Made by a program: the position numbers and the translations under genes
The notes under the pieces: generated by a model
Told to the model about the DNA's origin: nothing
What the model saw: the letters and a program-made list of their open reading frames with translations, nothing else
Databases searched by the model: none
Assembly: GCA_009760855.2 (NCBI GenBank)
Contig: WPIO01000243.1
Span: forward strand, 143,771 to 207,770
Source of the DNA: Cristatella mucedo
Taxonomy: Eukaryota; Bryozoa; Phylactolaemata; Cristatellidae
Direction of reading: 5' to 3'
DNA: 64,000 bases
Part shown: in pieces, positions 23,831 to 36,562 of the stretch
Position numbering within the stretch: position 1 is the stretch's first letter
Layout of the letters: every line of letters begins with the position of its first letter

Positions 23831-26391
23831 TATTTGCCAAACGTGCTGCCTGTGGTTGTTAACGCGCTTTCAGCTGTGAATACCTTTAGCCTTAGCTGGT
23901 TAATTCAAAGCCACATGGGCATTTGAGCGGTCTGCCCGTAACTCCGATCTTTGTCGTTGCTAAGTTGCCAGAACTCGCGTGCTCTAGCGTGAACGATCGC
24001 TTCAGCTAGGCACTGCAGCAGGCTTTCGCTAATCCGGGTTCGAGTGACAGCAGCCACTCAAGTTTACGGTGGGCTGTTTGCTGCACTTGCAGTCTGCTCG
24101 GTAAGAGCATCAAAGGAGTTATTTCTTACATAAATTCTACGACTCAAGAATAAAAAATGTTCTTAAAAGAGCCAAGGCTTCGGGGAATCGATTTTTGCAA
24201 AGTGGATGAGCTTCTAGTTCCAGCTCCACTTGTGGTTCTAGAAGATTCTTTTTATCGCTAGAAGGTTTCACGAAAGCTATTAGGGGAAGTTTGTACATGG
24301 TTGTCACTTAATCAAATGTAAGACAGAGTTCAATGAGATTACGGAAGCGATTTCCAATAAATTAAAGCCTAGAGTATGAAACTCCGGCTCGCTGAAAATC
24401 CAAGGATTCCTGATTTAGCAGCGGAATTCTAGCTAAAGGCATGTACACACTTTTTCACTGCACTTGCTTAGTCCACTTGAATTTCCAGTGTATTTTTATT
24501 AGATGCTAATGAATTCTGCGTTTCGTATGCTGTTAAACCATTAGCTCATAGAATGTTTTGAGTCCACGTGAAGTTCCTAGGAAGAGATTTATTTGTTCAA
24601 CTATACCGTACGTTCAGATTTGTATCTATTATAAGTTAGGCTCCACCAAAAATCGCGAGCCCTTAATTTTTACAAGCAAACGTAATCGCTGACGTAAATA
24701 CGGCGAAAGAGCTTTAATTCTCTGGCTCAATTTATGTAAAAAGCAATGACGCCACCTCGAAAACTTCGACGCTTCACTACTCCTTCACTTCCTGGCACTT
24801 ATGAGGAATAGTAAATGAGGCACGATCGCAATCGTATACAAGAGGAGCTTATTTTATTGAGCTAATCTTGGGCAACGGTCAGCTTAGCGTACTAGTGACT
24901 CGCGAATTAAACCATGGACTTACATATTAACCTTCGCAAGGAATACAATGCTGCAAGGTAACCGCAGGCTTATGAGCAAATAATTTCTACGAAAAATTGC
25001 TGTGAAAGACTTGAAGCCGTACATCATCAGCTTAGAACATTAGTTTCGAATTTCAGTTTCAGTCAGTTCATACATTTTGTCACTGCAAAACCACAATTTG
25101 ATATATGCTGATTGACCCTGAGATACCTCTCACGAAAATCTCCAATAATTTCCGGCGTTCGCTTGCTTAAGTTTTTTTTTTAGGAATTCCCGCAACGGCT
25201 GCAGTGGTAACCTATCGTGAATTCGGCATCTTTGTGCAGCAGGATGTCATGTGAAGCGGCGGAAATCACTTAAGTATTGCTAGGGGCTTACCGCTTTTGG
25301 AAAGCCTGCTTACATATTTTTGCTTCGCATTTTTAACTCTGCATCTGGAGAGTTCTCACTGTATAGCGACTGAATGAGACAGAAATCAGACAGAAATCAT
25401 GTTCATTGATTTTTAATTGGTTGACTTTTCCGTTGTTACAGACATATACAGGCATATTTGTATGTAGGTAGTAATTCGCGTGTGGTATACGGGCTAAGAA
25501 AGTTCTTCTTGTGGCCTTGTTCAAATTTTACCAAGTGCGATGTTGGCAAAATGCACGTTATGATCCGCCTGGTTATTGTCAGCTTTAATTTAATTAATCA
25601 AAGCCTCCATACTTAGATAAGGTGCTGCCTTAGTTTTAGCCTTCTCCTGGCCGCAGGTCACATCAGGAAAAGAAATCCCGCGTTCCATCTTTTCACCTGT
25701 AAACCTTCGAGAGGGCACAAGGAAACTTATAATGTAATAGTAAACGACTTATATATCACCCAAAGAGACGAGAAACCTTTTTCTAGGGTGATTTATCGCT
25801 TGGAACAGAAATCCACCAAATAAGTTTGTGATAAAATAAACAATTGAAGCTGCTATATATGACCAAAATTAGAAATAAAAATATGTAAAAGTGATACTAA
25901 ATGCTCACCGCATTAGACAAACGAAGAAAAGTTCATGCGGACGGAGCAAAGGCAACGAGGAGCATAAAGGTTTCTAGGATTTCTGTTTAAACTGTCTGCT
26001 GTCGCGGGATGACGTACTGCCAGTCGGCGGTGAGTTCCGGTCTTTGGGAGTTGGTGAACTGAGAGCTCAGTGTCCACGAAGAATTCGACGCTTGCTAAAG
26101 GCACAGAAAAATGACCAGATTTGAAGAAACGGATGGTGCGCTGGGACGTTCGACCGAAAAATATTTCAGATCGGTAAGCCGGCGAACGAGAGAGTGAACT
26201 GCTTGAACAGCGAGCAAGAGAACATTGCAGTCAGCACGCTACTTTATTGGAAGCTTGTGAAGATCCGCGAGAATTCTATTCTACACGGGCGGAACTCAAA
26301 GTTTACGACCGATAATTATAACCACACAGTTCTTTGCTAATTGCATGGGCTTTTTCTTTAGTCCGAAGAACTTTGAACGTGTAGATGCTAA
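23831..26391. other. Unassigned AT-rich DNA
   Basis: About 2.5 kb with no gene, microsatellite or repeat that I recognise. A B-box-like GGGTTCGAGTGAC occurs near 24047, without a convincing A box. Confidence 0.5.
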
Positions 26392-26485
26392 TCATGCGAT
26401 GGCAAACTGTGCTGCCAGCAAGATTTGAATCCGGGACCTCCCAAGATCTCAGATCGGTTGCACTAATTGTTAGGCCAACACTGTC
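26392..26485 (-). mobile_element. tRNA-derived SINE-like fragment, minus strand
   Basis: The reverse complement has an A-box-like TTGGCCTAACAATTAGTGC and a B-box-like CCCGGATTCAAATCTTG about 40 bases on. Its body does not match SINE-1; it may be a diverged SINE-2 or a third family. Confidence 0.4.
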
Positions 26486-26734
26486 GTTTCTAGTCATACC
26501 AATAACAATCAGAATGATTAACTCTTTGCATTACCCTGAGAGAACTCGATCGTCCTCTATAGTCATGATAGTTATCAACTTTGGTATATATTATTATAGC
26601 ACCATAAGAGATTCAAGTTTCTTTCTACACATGCTAAGTATGCTAGCAAAGATATTCACAAAACAGTTTGAATAGCAACATAAATTAACTAAATGTCTGT
26701 CAATGCGCTTTAAATATGCTAGCACTAAAGCACG

Positions 26735-27205
26735 TAAAACGATATGTGACAGCTTTCGTAGCTAGCTGAACTGAACAGCTGAACTGCTGCATCAGTTTCA
26801 GCCTGTTCGCGCCCTCAGGTCCTGTGTGGACAATACATTAGCTGTCCCATTCCTCCCCTTAAAGACAGTTGGCGACAGAAGCTTTAGCTCTGCAGGTCCT
26901 AGACTGTGGAACTCGCTTCCACAATTCTTACGATACGACATCTACTCTCCAACTGCCGACTATGGCACATCTTTTTCAGCGGTCCTGAACTGCTACTTTT
27001 ATGCTACTCACTACATCAACTGCTCTCCTAACTCTGCTATGCTTCCCACTTTCTCTTTGTTGCGTGAGACGAAGTCTGTTGGCTACCGAGTGCGTACCGA
27101 AAGCCGCTTAGGCTGTGAGTTCGCTATACAAAACTCTCCTGCCTAACACCCACATGGTCTTTATGACTTTGTGGAGTTACTGACGGAGATACATACATAC
27201 ATAGG
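26735..27205 (+). mobile_element. LINE-B 3' end with long open ORF2 C-terminus
   Basis: A 106-residue frame is open to the family stop: LAVPFLPLKTVGDRSF, LWNSLPQFLRYD, Y-S-P-T-A-D-Y-G and FAIQNSPA. The 3' UTR follows (GGTCTTTATGACTTTGTGG, GGAGATACATACATACAT). This is the best LINE-B C-terminus in the window. It abuts the first (GA)n tract of the tandem duplication. Confidence 0.85.
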
Positions 27206-27279
27206 AGAAAGAGAAGAGAGGTTAGAGAGGGCAAGAGAGAGAGAGAGAGAGAAAGAGAGAAAGAGACAGATAGAGAGAC

Positions 27280-27356
<77 letters not shown>

Positions 27357-27387
27357 GCGCGCGCGAGAGAGGGAGAGAGAGAGAAAA

Positions 27388-27436
<49 letters not shown>

Positions 27437-27602
27437 CAGAAAGAGACAGAGAGAGACAGAGAGAGACAGAGAAAGAGAGAGTGACAGCGACAGAGCAAGA
27501 GAGAGATAAAGAGGAGAGAGAGAGAGGGGAGAGAGATAAGAGAAGAGAGTGAAGAGAGAGAGAGAGAGAGAGAGCGGAGAGTGAGGAGAGAAGGAGAGAG
27601 TA
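27186..27602. repeat. (GA)n tract 1 at duplication edge
   Basis: About 400 bases of GA with GACA, GAAA and GCGC interruptions. The edges (AGAGGTTAGAGAGGGCAAG and AGAGAGTATA) match tract 2 at 34501-35610. Confidence 0.95.
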
Positions 27603-27649
27603 TAGCATTGTACAGGACGACGCAAGAGCAGGAAGCCAGGGCAATGTCT

Positions 27650-27920
27650 ATTTATAACCGTATTTAATTGGTCCATGTGATTCGCCTTTTATATGCTTAT
27701 GTGTGCTGACACAGTTGCATGCTGCCACTAACCACACTGGCAAACCTGATCCTGTGTATGTCACCCTTAACCATCAGATTCTTGTTTTTAGTTGAGCATC
27801 TTACCACAAAACATACGATAGTGCTTCCTCTGCAGAAATTGTAAAGGGCCTAGAACAAGGTCGAGTTCTCTGAGTGTGTCCTGCATCATATTTATCATTA
27901 TCATTATTATTATCATTATT
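27650..27920 (+). mobile_element. LINE-A 3' UTR, old copy (unit 1)
   Basis: It has the family blocks TGTGTGCTGACAC, CATGCTGCCACTAACCACAC and TGTATGTCACCCTTAACC, and a decayed terminus (AAAGGGCCTAGAACAAGG, TTCTCTGAGTG) with an (ATT/ATC)n tail. It is shared with unit 2, so it predates the duplication. Confidence 0.75.
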
Positions 27921-27921
27921 G

Positions 27922-28440
27922 CCCCTTACTTTTAGGTCCCTTAATTCTTTTTCTCTAGCTTACTTATCAGATCTACTTTCCCACCCGGCTAAGCAAAGTT
28001 CCACCTACGTTTCGAAATCTAATAATTAAACTATGCTTGGTAAAAACCTAAAAGCCTTAGGAGACAGTGCCTTTAGTTTACATGGTCCCAAAGCCCGGAA
28101 CTCACTTCCGACTTGCGTCAAGACTTCTCCTAACTTGACATTTATTAGAAACTAAAAGGCATTTTGCATCACAGGATTTTAATGGGTTCCTGTGATTTAA
28201 TATTTACGTGCTAATGTTTGCTGACAATGTGCATGCTGCCACTAACCATACTTGCATGCTGACCCCGTTCATGTCACCCACAATCATGTTATCCTTGTTG
28301 TTTTATGAGCATGGTACCACTAACCACTCGATCGTGCTTACTTTGCAGCAAATTTAAAGTGCGTAAAAGGAAGTTGACTTCTACAATGACGTTCTATCAA
28401 ATATGTTTTTATATTAAAATTATTTATAGTATTAAAGAAT
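27922..28440 (+). mobile_element. LINE-A 3' end, old copy (unit 1)
   Basis: It begins in the ORF2 C-terminal region (CTTTTAGGTCCCTTAATTC), has the A-R-N-S-L-P-T-C motif region, and a diverged terminus near 28350-28440. Frames are broken. Also present in unit 2. Confidence 0.75.
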
Positions 28441-28555
28441 GGGCCTCGATAGTAGCTTAGCCTGAGAACGCACTATACAAAACTTTCCTGGGTAACACCC
28501 AGTACTCTTTGTGGATCTGTGGAGTTACAGACGAAAAAGCATTACATTACATTAC
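28440..28555 (+). mobile_element. LINE-B 3' tail (unit 1)
   Basis: It ends ACTATACAAAACTTTCCTGG, GTAACACCC, TGTGGAGTTACAGACG, then three ATTAC units. It is the LINE-B terminus, shared with unit 2. Confidence 0.75.
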
Positions 28556-31050
28556 CATCTGTGGAGTCACAGAAGGCACCGAGGTTGAATCCCCAAAGAA
28601 GAATAGTGCTAGCATCTCCTGGCCCAGTCGTTGATACTTCAGCTTAAACATTACGAGTGCATGCATAGGCCGAACGTGGGTGCAATGTGCAGCTATGACC
28701 GCGAAACCCTCACTAGTTCCGGTAGCGGCACAACTCAAGCAATTTGCAAAAATCTTAAGCTGGCAACACGCCGATGACATACGGCAGCACTCAAAATCCC
28801 GCAGGTATCCCTAGCAATGACACCGCATTAGTCAAGGCACAACAAAAGGATGCATTCATTGGCTAATACACCCCGATGACTCACTGACTGCTGACTCACT
28901 TACAGGCTAGTGCCAGGTCCCGCTCAGCACCAGACTCACCGAACGACAAACCGTTGCTCCGAGACCACGACTGTGGTCAGGTAAAAGCCTTATAGAGCAG
29001 CCAGGTCATAAGCCACAATAATAGCTATCATACACAGTGCTGATCGTAAACCTCAGCTCATTGCAGTTGTCTCTTAAGCGTTCCAACTCAGCGGCAAAGC
29101 TTATGGCTCTCAATTGAGGCTCATCTGACAATCTCGTAGCTCATAACCGCGGGTGACTACGCTGCACAGGTCCTAATAAGCAGATGACAATCCGAAAACC
29201 GTGCCATGATATGCACCAAAAGCGCTGCAGTGTAAATAGTCGCCATTTAAATACATACTTATAGACATACATATATATACTGCGGCTCAAAAATCTTCAC
29301 CTTGACAAAGCCCCTTTTACATGTTCAGTTCCGCTAGGTATGTTGCCGATTAGCTGCACAAACTAATTATGGAATACTAGTAAATGGTTTTCTATCTGTT
29401 CACACATACAATAAAGGGAAACAGCTTCACACGTTGCCGTATAGTCGACGCTTTAATGGAGTAAAATCGGTTAATAGCCAGCGCTGGGGCCATAGGAGTA
29501 TATCGTGAGCCGATTATCGCCAGCATTCGGTTCCGCCCCTGAGCCGACCTTCCGTCCGGACAACGGACGAGGTCCACGCCGGCCCGTAACCCGTATTTGC
29601 TGGGAAGTTCAATTCTTGCCTATGCGTCTGCCTGTAGGCATGCTTTACCCTCCCTCTTCTTTCTTGTCGCCACGTCCTACGGAGCCGCACACGGGATGAC
29701 TTGGACCACCAGTATGTAAGCACACGTATTTCATCTGCTTCGCTAGCATACGAGACAGTCGTCGTCGTTGCTACTAAGCGTTTTCGGGAGCATCGCCATT
29801 CCTCGCTATTGTCCGTCCAGCCGCTGCCGCGTACGCCTACATTATCTTTCGGCCCAAAGCTAGGGTTTCGTGTAATAGTAAACACGACCAGCGTACTACA
29901 GTAAATCTCCCAGGAATTCCGGATGCAATTACAACCCTTCCTAGTACATTCTAGGCCACGTTGGGTCCTGAGGCTGTCAGCGGTAAACACTCTCTCGGCC
30001 GAAGATGGCCGGATTTTCCAAGCTCCACATTGCCAAAAGGCCACCTATTGTGCGCGCCTGCATCTTCTGCTGTTGGAATTAGCGAAGAGAATGACATTAT
30101 TGCTTACTGATGCATTTTGATCCGCTAGTTTGGCTTGCCGTTTTTGATCTCAGCAAGGGAACGCAATTCTGTCCTTCACTGCATGCTTAAAGGCAAAACG
30201 GCTGATGCTCATGATGATTATGACATTTATTATGTTTAGGGGCAGATAGAGATTTTGCATAGGGACAGACAAGACTACCGGTCTCGCAAGCCAGTTTTCC
30301 TGATAAGAGCGGATGCGAATAGGTGGTCGACACTAGTGCTTCCGAAGTATGGGCACGTTGGCCTCATTCGGTCAGCTCGGCGAACCAGCAGTGACGTACC
30401 ACCAGACTTCACTTCCGTCCGTATCAGTGCAACACGAGTGCAGTGACTTGTGCAGCTTCCCGGGGCCACGCTCGACCGATCCGACCTGCACTGACACACT
30501 TTATCGGTCGCTCTTGTATCGCTTTGTTTGTTGAGCTGGGCTCGCAGCCACAGATAGTCGCACGACTGACGAAGGTGACGTAAAGCGATATTTCGATGAC
30601 TTAGATTTGGCGTTCTTTCCCTTGTCGCTCCCGTCTCGCAGTCCGTCACGAGGCGCTCGCTCATGCGAGTCGGGAAGACGTTCCTTTTGTGGTTTGAGCA
30701 AGATCCTCCGCTCAAAGACACCGCAGTGACCTTGGATCTCCTTCGCTTGCTGCATTCTCCCTTTTTATAGCCAGGTTGTGTTACATCAAGTTAGAGTACT
30801 AAGAGTATTATAGTACTTTAGCAAGTCGGCTGATGTAGCTGCCTGCACTGCTGTAGTTTAGGATCCGAGAGAGACGTCCTTATAAAGCCTGAGCAGCTGT
30901 GAAAACCCAATTGTTTCATCACAATTGGAATTATTGAGACGTGTACTTTTATGCTGTAATACGGAGACATGCATATCTGTGCTGTTTGTGACGTTGCTCA
31001 GATTGGGCGAGGCGCCTGGCAATGACGTCATTTTATTTTATCAGCCGTGT
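28556..31050. other. Unassigned core of duplication module A (unit 1)
   Basis: Single-copy apart from unit 2. The longest frame (minus, 29514-30044, 176 aa) is open in both units. However, at least five of the differences I could read between the two translations change amino acids, so I read it as non-coding. Dispersed repeat C lies at 28905-29110. Confidence 0.5.
28905..29110. repeat. Dispersed repeat C, copy 2
   Basis: Aligned by eye with 3105-3335: CCCGCTCAGCACCAGACTCA, CCGTTGCTCC, GCCTTATAGAGCAG, CCAGGTCATAAGCC, CCTCAGCTCATTG. Confidence 0.5.
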
Positions 31051-31062
31051 TAACTCTAGGTC

Positions 31063-31439
31063 AAGGGTCGACAAACTTTTCGAACTCCTATGCCATATCA
31101 GTAAGTTAAGAAGGCACACTATACCGGAAGAACACACGCCCATTCGACCTGAAGAACAAACAGTGGTAACATACACACAGATGTGCACGACAGTTATAGA
31201 GGTGAACATTTATCATCCCCATCCTGCCTGGTGCTTCTTGTTTAAACGAGCGCCCTACTTCAGTTCTAAAAATGAACACAGGCTATAGCTGAAGCTGCAG
31301 CCAGCCGTAATGAAGGGGAACTCAACGGCGACAATTCAACTAGACCGGATCGAACAATAAATAACTTGGGGGCATTAGGCCTGACTGTAGTGCTATCTAG
31401 GCTGCATATATGAACTAAAGGCCGGAGTTTGCCGACCTT
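31063..31439. mobile_element. Possible hAT-type non-autonomous element
   Basis: The left end AAGGGTCGACAAACTTTTCG and right end GGCCGGAGTTTGCCGACCTT are imperfect inverted repeats (13 of the first 15 bases). Their word is like the G-G-G-T-C-G-G-C-A-A-A-C ends of hAT MITEs. I could not find a matching 8-bp target duplication. In unit 2 the left end (about 39194, AGGGGTCGACAAAC) is kept and the right end is missing. Confidence 0.4.
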
Positions 31440-31589
31440 AGCTCTCAGATGGAAGTCAAGATGTCTGGTGCCAGATTGCTGTTTCCGTTATTGGCACTGA
31501 TACGAGTGACGAAAATGAGTGACGAAGTACGTGTCACATAGCCACCGTGTATTTTTACAGTGGGAAGCTCACTCCCGCCCCACTAACAT

Positions 31590-31680
31590 GCTAACATGCT
31601 TCCTTTACAGCACATGTAAAGTGCGTACAAAGAGATTAAGTTCATTGAGGATGCTATTCAAAGCTATTATTATAAATCAA
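31590..31680 (+). mobile_element. LINE-A 3' tail (unit 1)
   Basis: AGCACATGTAAAGTGCGTAC, AGAGATTAAGTTCATTGAGG and (ATT)n-like end. The unit 2 counterpart (40355-40665) keeps more of the element. Confidence 0.65.
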
Positions 31681-32023
31681 CAGCACTTAACTTATCTGGA
31701 TACAGGCGAGCACTATTTAGGTGTAATGCTATCTTAAAAGATACCCGAATCAATCTCAAACTAGAACCTTACAAATAAACTAAACCTAAAAACTAAATCC
31801 GTAAAAGCATCGCAGGATGGAGCTGACCTACCTAAGCCTTTCTATAGCGATTAAGACTTCGACCAATCACACCATGCCACTAATTATTATTGCCTCAGAA
31901 ATCTATTCCAGTATGTTTTAACTTCAGTTAGATCATCTGCGAAACATTATAGACAACGTCTACTGTTCAAAACTTCTCAATTGAAAAGCGCCCACATGAA
32001 GACTTTCCATAGGCACTGAACAG

Positions 32024-33750
32024 TTAAGTTACTGTGAATCGGAACAAAATCTCCAAACCATTTAGCTTTATGACATGCCGATCCTGCAAACGCAGCTTAA
32101 TTTTATTCTCACAAAGTTGGTCTGCGTACACGCGCATGAAAATTACGGCATCAATTTTACAAAGTTGCAAAATCGGCGGTATCGTCAGTCGGCAAAAAAT
32201 CGGCGAAGAGTCGTTTTGGAGATGTAAAACTCTAGTAACAATAAGCAGATAGTCATCGCAGCAAAGGCTTGCGTGGCACAAAGCCTCGTGTCTAGACGAC
32301 AATCACTCAAACTTTACCAGCGATTTCACCCTTTACCAGCGTAAAGCTCTGGCTTGCACAGTCAAATGGTACCGCTGCTTTGTACGTTGCAGCAAGTCAA
32401 GGATACTCATTGAACCCGAGAAAGGATTTCCCAACAGTCGCATTACTCCTAATACAGAAATCATTGAAAGTATGCTCGAAGATAATTAAAGCAGCCATTC
32501 TAGCGTCAGAGCAGTAGTCCATAGCCTTAGAATTTCGCAAAGTAGCAGTCTGGCAGCCATCTGACTCCACTGGTCACGTGCTCCACAATAGCAGTTGCGG
32601 GCGCAGCAACATCTATCACTTCGCACTTCCTATCATTTCAGTCAAGGCTAAAGTACCGGAAGCCTGCACGCTCACAGCAGCCATTTCTATGCTCTTGTGT
32701 AAAATCGGATCTCTGGCTTCTCAAGGTGTTGGTCAGGCTAACAATTAAAACAAAAGTAGCATGAACAAAAAAGTGCAACCGTGCTGCATTGATCACCGAA
32801 TAACACTTGTCAACCTAAAGATTAGCAGTAGAAAGTTTAATCCCAAAAATATCGTCATCAGCGGACTTAAATTCCGACCTTCTAGCACTCTCAGCATTAT
32901 TTTCAGCAGACTGGTGATTAGCTTTGAAATTTACGGTAGCTATTTTTAACTCTTGATTTAGACTTTGAAATACCTCTGCTGTCAGCACAGCCATAGTCTC
33001 AAGACTAGTAGACCCAAACGCTTCTAAGAGAGGCTGGTCTGTCGGCCTCCAGTACCACCTCGCGACCCCCTTAGATTTGGACTGTTCTCAAAATTCGTGA
33101 AAGTCAGAACAACGCCCTCTGTCAATTTGCCCGATTTTGGTTAAGCATGTTTTCAACGTTCCCAGAAGTTCAGTAGTTTCAGACTTAGACCATATCAATG
33201 CTTTTGATGCCAGGCAGCTACTTCATTTTTCAAAGAATCAACAATGAGCTGTCACCTCGTAAAAAACTCCATCGAGCGAATAAAGCAAATTGAATTTTTC
33301 AGATTCAATATTTGCCAAAAAGTCTCTAGCAATGAGACTAGCACCAAACGACTTGTAAGAGTCCTTGGCAATTAATACACACTTGCGACACCACGCGTTG
33401 TGAACGAAGAGTTGCAGTTTCCGGGCCATACTTGTAAGAATAGGCCGCAAACAGTGTGCTCTGACCCGGGACTAATACCAGCAAAGTCCTGAACTTTTCG
33501 TCGCGGGAAGCGACACGTCAGGCGGCACTTCAGCAACAGCGCCATCGCATGCGAAGGTTCGCCGACAGCAGCGGTACATGGCCGAACCGAGGAGCTCCCA
33601 TCCATTCAGGAGTCCACGACCGTAGCGCAAAAAAGTCTATTCGAGTAAGAGGAGTGTACAGGGGTCTTAGGCATTCAACAGCGGCCATGACCAGCAACAC
33701 ATCCCGTACGGCCTGGAAGTCTGGAGTCCAAATTTGGCTCAACTGCTGAG
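32024..33750 (-). pseudogene. Decayed coding region of unknown family (unit 1)
   Basis: On the minus strand several adjacent open stretches, linked by frameshifts, read like ancient protein. They are LQLFVHNAWCRKC then LANIESEKFNLLYSLDG and FYEVTAH (near 33238-33420); VDSLKNEVAAWHQK; a Gln/Glu/Ala-rich possible coiled coil (VFQSLNQELKIATVNFKANH, near 32890-32960); HVTSGVRWLPDCYFAKF (near 32530-32585); and a C-terminal block ending VYADQLCENKIKLRLQD then RFTVT and stop (near 32024-32170). The same blocks occur in unit 2 with different breaks. I recognise no family. Confidence 0.4.
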
Positions 33751-33919
33751 GAATAAGTTACTGACTACGACATGGTTTAAGCTTAATGCTTACTTGGTCG
33801 TGGATTTTCGCACAAACGGTTCGTAGCCTTTATAATTCAGGAACCGCGACGAATGAATATCAGTCATTAGGCGGCTTATTTACCACGCCACCATTTTATA
33901 TGGGGTTTAGCTAAAAGCA

Positions 33920-33990
33920 TCACAAATAGTAATAATAATAATAATATTACCACATTTGATAGAGCACCCTCAGAGAACTCAAGAGTGTGA
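33920..33990 (-). mobile_element. LINE-A 3' tail, minus (unit 1)
   Basis: AATAATAATAATATT followed by ATTTGATAGAGCACCCTCAG and AGAACTCAAG is the reversed LINE-A terminus. It is shared with unit 2 (43665-43740), so it predates the duplication. Confidence 0.7.
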
Positions 33991-34210
33991 ATGAAGAAAT
34001 CAGATCTGATTCGCACATACAGAGCAAACACTCCAGGGAATGAGTAGGATTTAGCGGCATTTCAAAATCATCATCATACGATTTGACGCGAGTTCTTTGT
34101 GAGTGTCAGGCTTTAAAGCATAGCAACAGAAGGCACGTTTGTAGGGGCTCATTCGCAGTGGCGACTGTGCGGCGAAGAGAACGAATCATGAAGCCAATGC
34201 ATGCGTTTAG

Positions 34211-34395
34211 CGTGATGGCACACTAGGTAAGGCTATTGCTTTCACGACCACGGTCCCGAGGTCGTGGGTTCGATTCCTTCGGTGGGCGATCCTTTATCGC
34301 GGCTGCAAGCGGCGGTGATAGCCGTAAAAGGCTCTTCTGTCGCTATACCAAAAGAGGCTGTTGAATCAGCTAGGATTTATTTATTTACTTATAAT
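34211..34395 (+). mobile_element. SINE-1, intact-looking copy
   Basis: A box GATGGCACACTAGGTAAGGC, B box GTCGTGGGTTCGATTCC (perfect GGTTCGATTCC core), the GGTGGGCGAT body, a GCTATACCAAAAGAGGCTG block and an A/T-rich end. The unit 2 counterpart (43961-43982) lacks it. It is the best reference copy of SINE-1. Confidence 0.9.
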
Positions 34396-34500
34396 GACGA
34401 AAGCTGTATTGAATTGGGCGACGCTGGTGTACGTATGGGTGAAGTCACGTAGGATGGGCGACGGTGTAGCCATCGCTTACGGTGCTCCGGAACACAGGGC

Positions 34501-35610
<1,110 letters not shown>

Positions 35611-35644
35611 CATTGTACAGGCCGACGCAAGAGCAGGAAGCCAG

Positions 35645-35925
35645 GGCAATGTCTATTTATAACCGTATTTAATCGGTCCATGTGATTCGTCTTATATATA
35701 CTTATGTGTGCTAACACTATTGCATGCTGCCACTAACCACACTGGCAAACCTGATCCTGTGCATGTCACCCTTAACCATCAGATTCTTGTTTTTAATTGA
35801 GCAGGTTACCACAAAACATACGATCGTGCTTCCTCTGCAGAAATTGTAAAGGGCCCAGAAAAAGGTTGAGTTCTCTGAGTGTTCTGCATCAAATTTATCA
35901 TTATCATTATTATTATCATTATTGC
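35645..35925 (+). mobile_element. LINE-A 3' UTR, old copy (unit 2)
   Basis: Counterpart of 27650-27920 with a few substitutions, including the same decayed terminus (AAAGGGCCCAGAAAAAGG). Confidence 0.75.
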
Positions 35926-36445
35926 CCCTTACTTTTAGGTCCCTTAATTCTTTTTCTCTAGCCTACTTATCAGATCTACTTTCCCACCCGGCTAAGCAAA
36001 GTTCCACCTACTTTTCGAAATCTAATAATTAAACTATGCTTGGTAAAAACCTAAAAGCCTTAGGAGACAGTGCCTTTAGTTTGCATGGTCCCAAAGCCCG
36101 GAACTCACTTCCGACTTGCGTCAAGACTTCTCCTAACTTGACATTTAAAAAGAAACTGAAAGGCATATTTGCATCACAGGATTTTAATGGGTTCCTGTGA
36201 TTTAATATTTACGTGCTAATATTTTCTGACAATGTGCATGCTGCCACTAACCATACTTGCATGCTGACCCCGTTCATGTCACCCGCAGTCATGTTATCCT
36301 TGTTGTTTAATGAGCGTGGTACCACTAACCATTCGATCGTGCTTACTTTGCAGCAAATTTAAAGTGCGTAAAAGGAAGTTGACTTCTACAATGACGTTAT
36401 ATCAAATATGTTTTTATATTAATATTATTTATAGTATTACAGAAT
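35926..36445 (+). mobile_element. LINE-A 3' end, old copy (unit 2)
   Basis: Counterpart of 27922-28440, with the same start and the same diverged terminus. Confidence 0.75.
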
Positions 36446-36562
36446 GGGCCTCGATAGTAGCTTAGCCTGGTAACGCACTATACAAAACTTTCCTGGTTAA
36501 CACCCTGTACTCTTTGTGGATTTGTGGAGTTACAGACGAAAAAACATTACATTACATTACCA
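36445..36562 (+). mobile_element. LINE-B 3' tail (unit 2)
   Basis: Counterpart of 28440-28555, ending in the same ATTAC repeats. Confidence 0.75.

Larger units (their letters stand above)
27603..34500 (+). repeat. Tandem duplication unit 1
   Basis: The direct repeat of unit 2 (35611-44057). From about 27603 to 31370 it matches at an offset of 8005 bases with about 97% identity by eye. From about 31590 to 34150 it matches 40560-43990 at only about 75-80%, interrupted by copy-specific insertions. Each unit begins at a (GA)n tract. No intact gene lies inside. Confidence 0.85.

Noticed and set aside
24000-24060. B-box-like GGGTTCGAGTGAC
   Set aside because: The upstream sequence gives no convincing A box or cloverleaf, so neither a tRNA gene nor a SINE can be supported.
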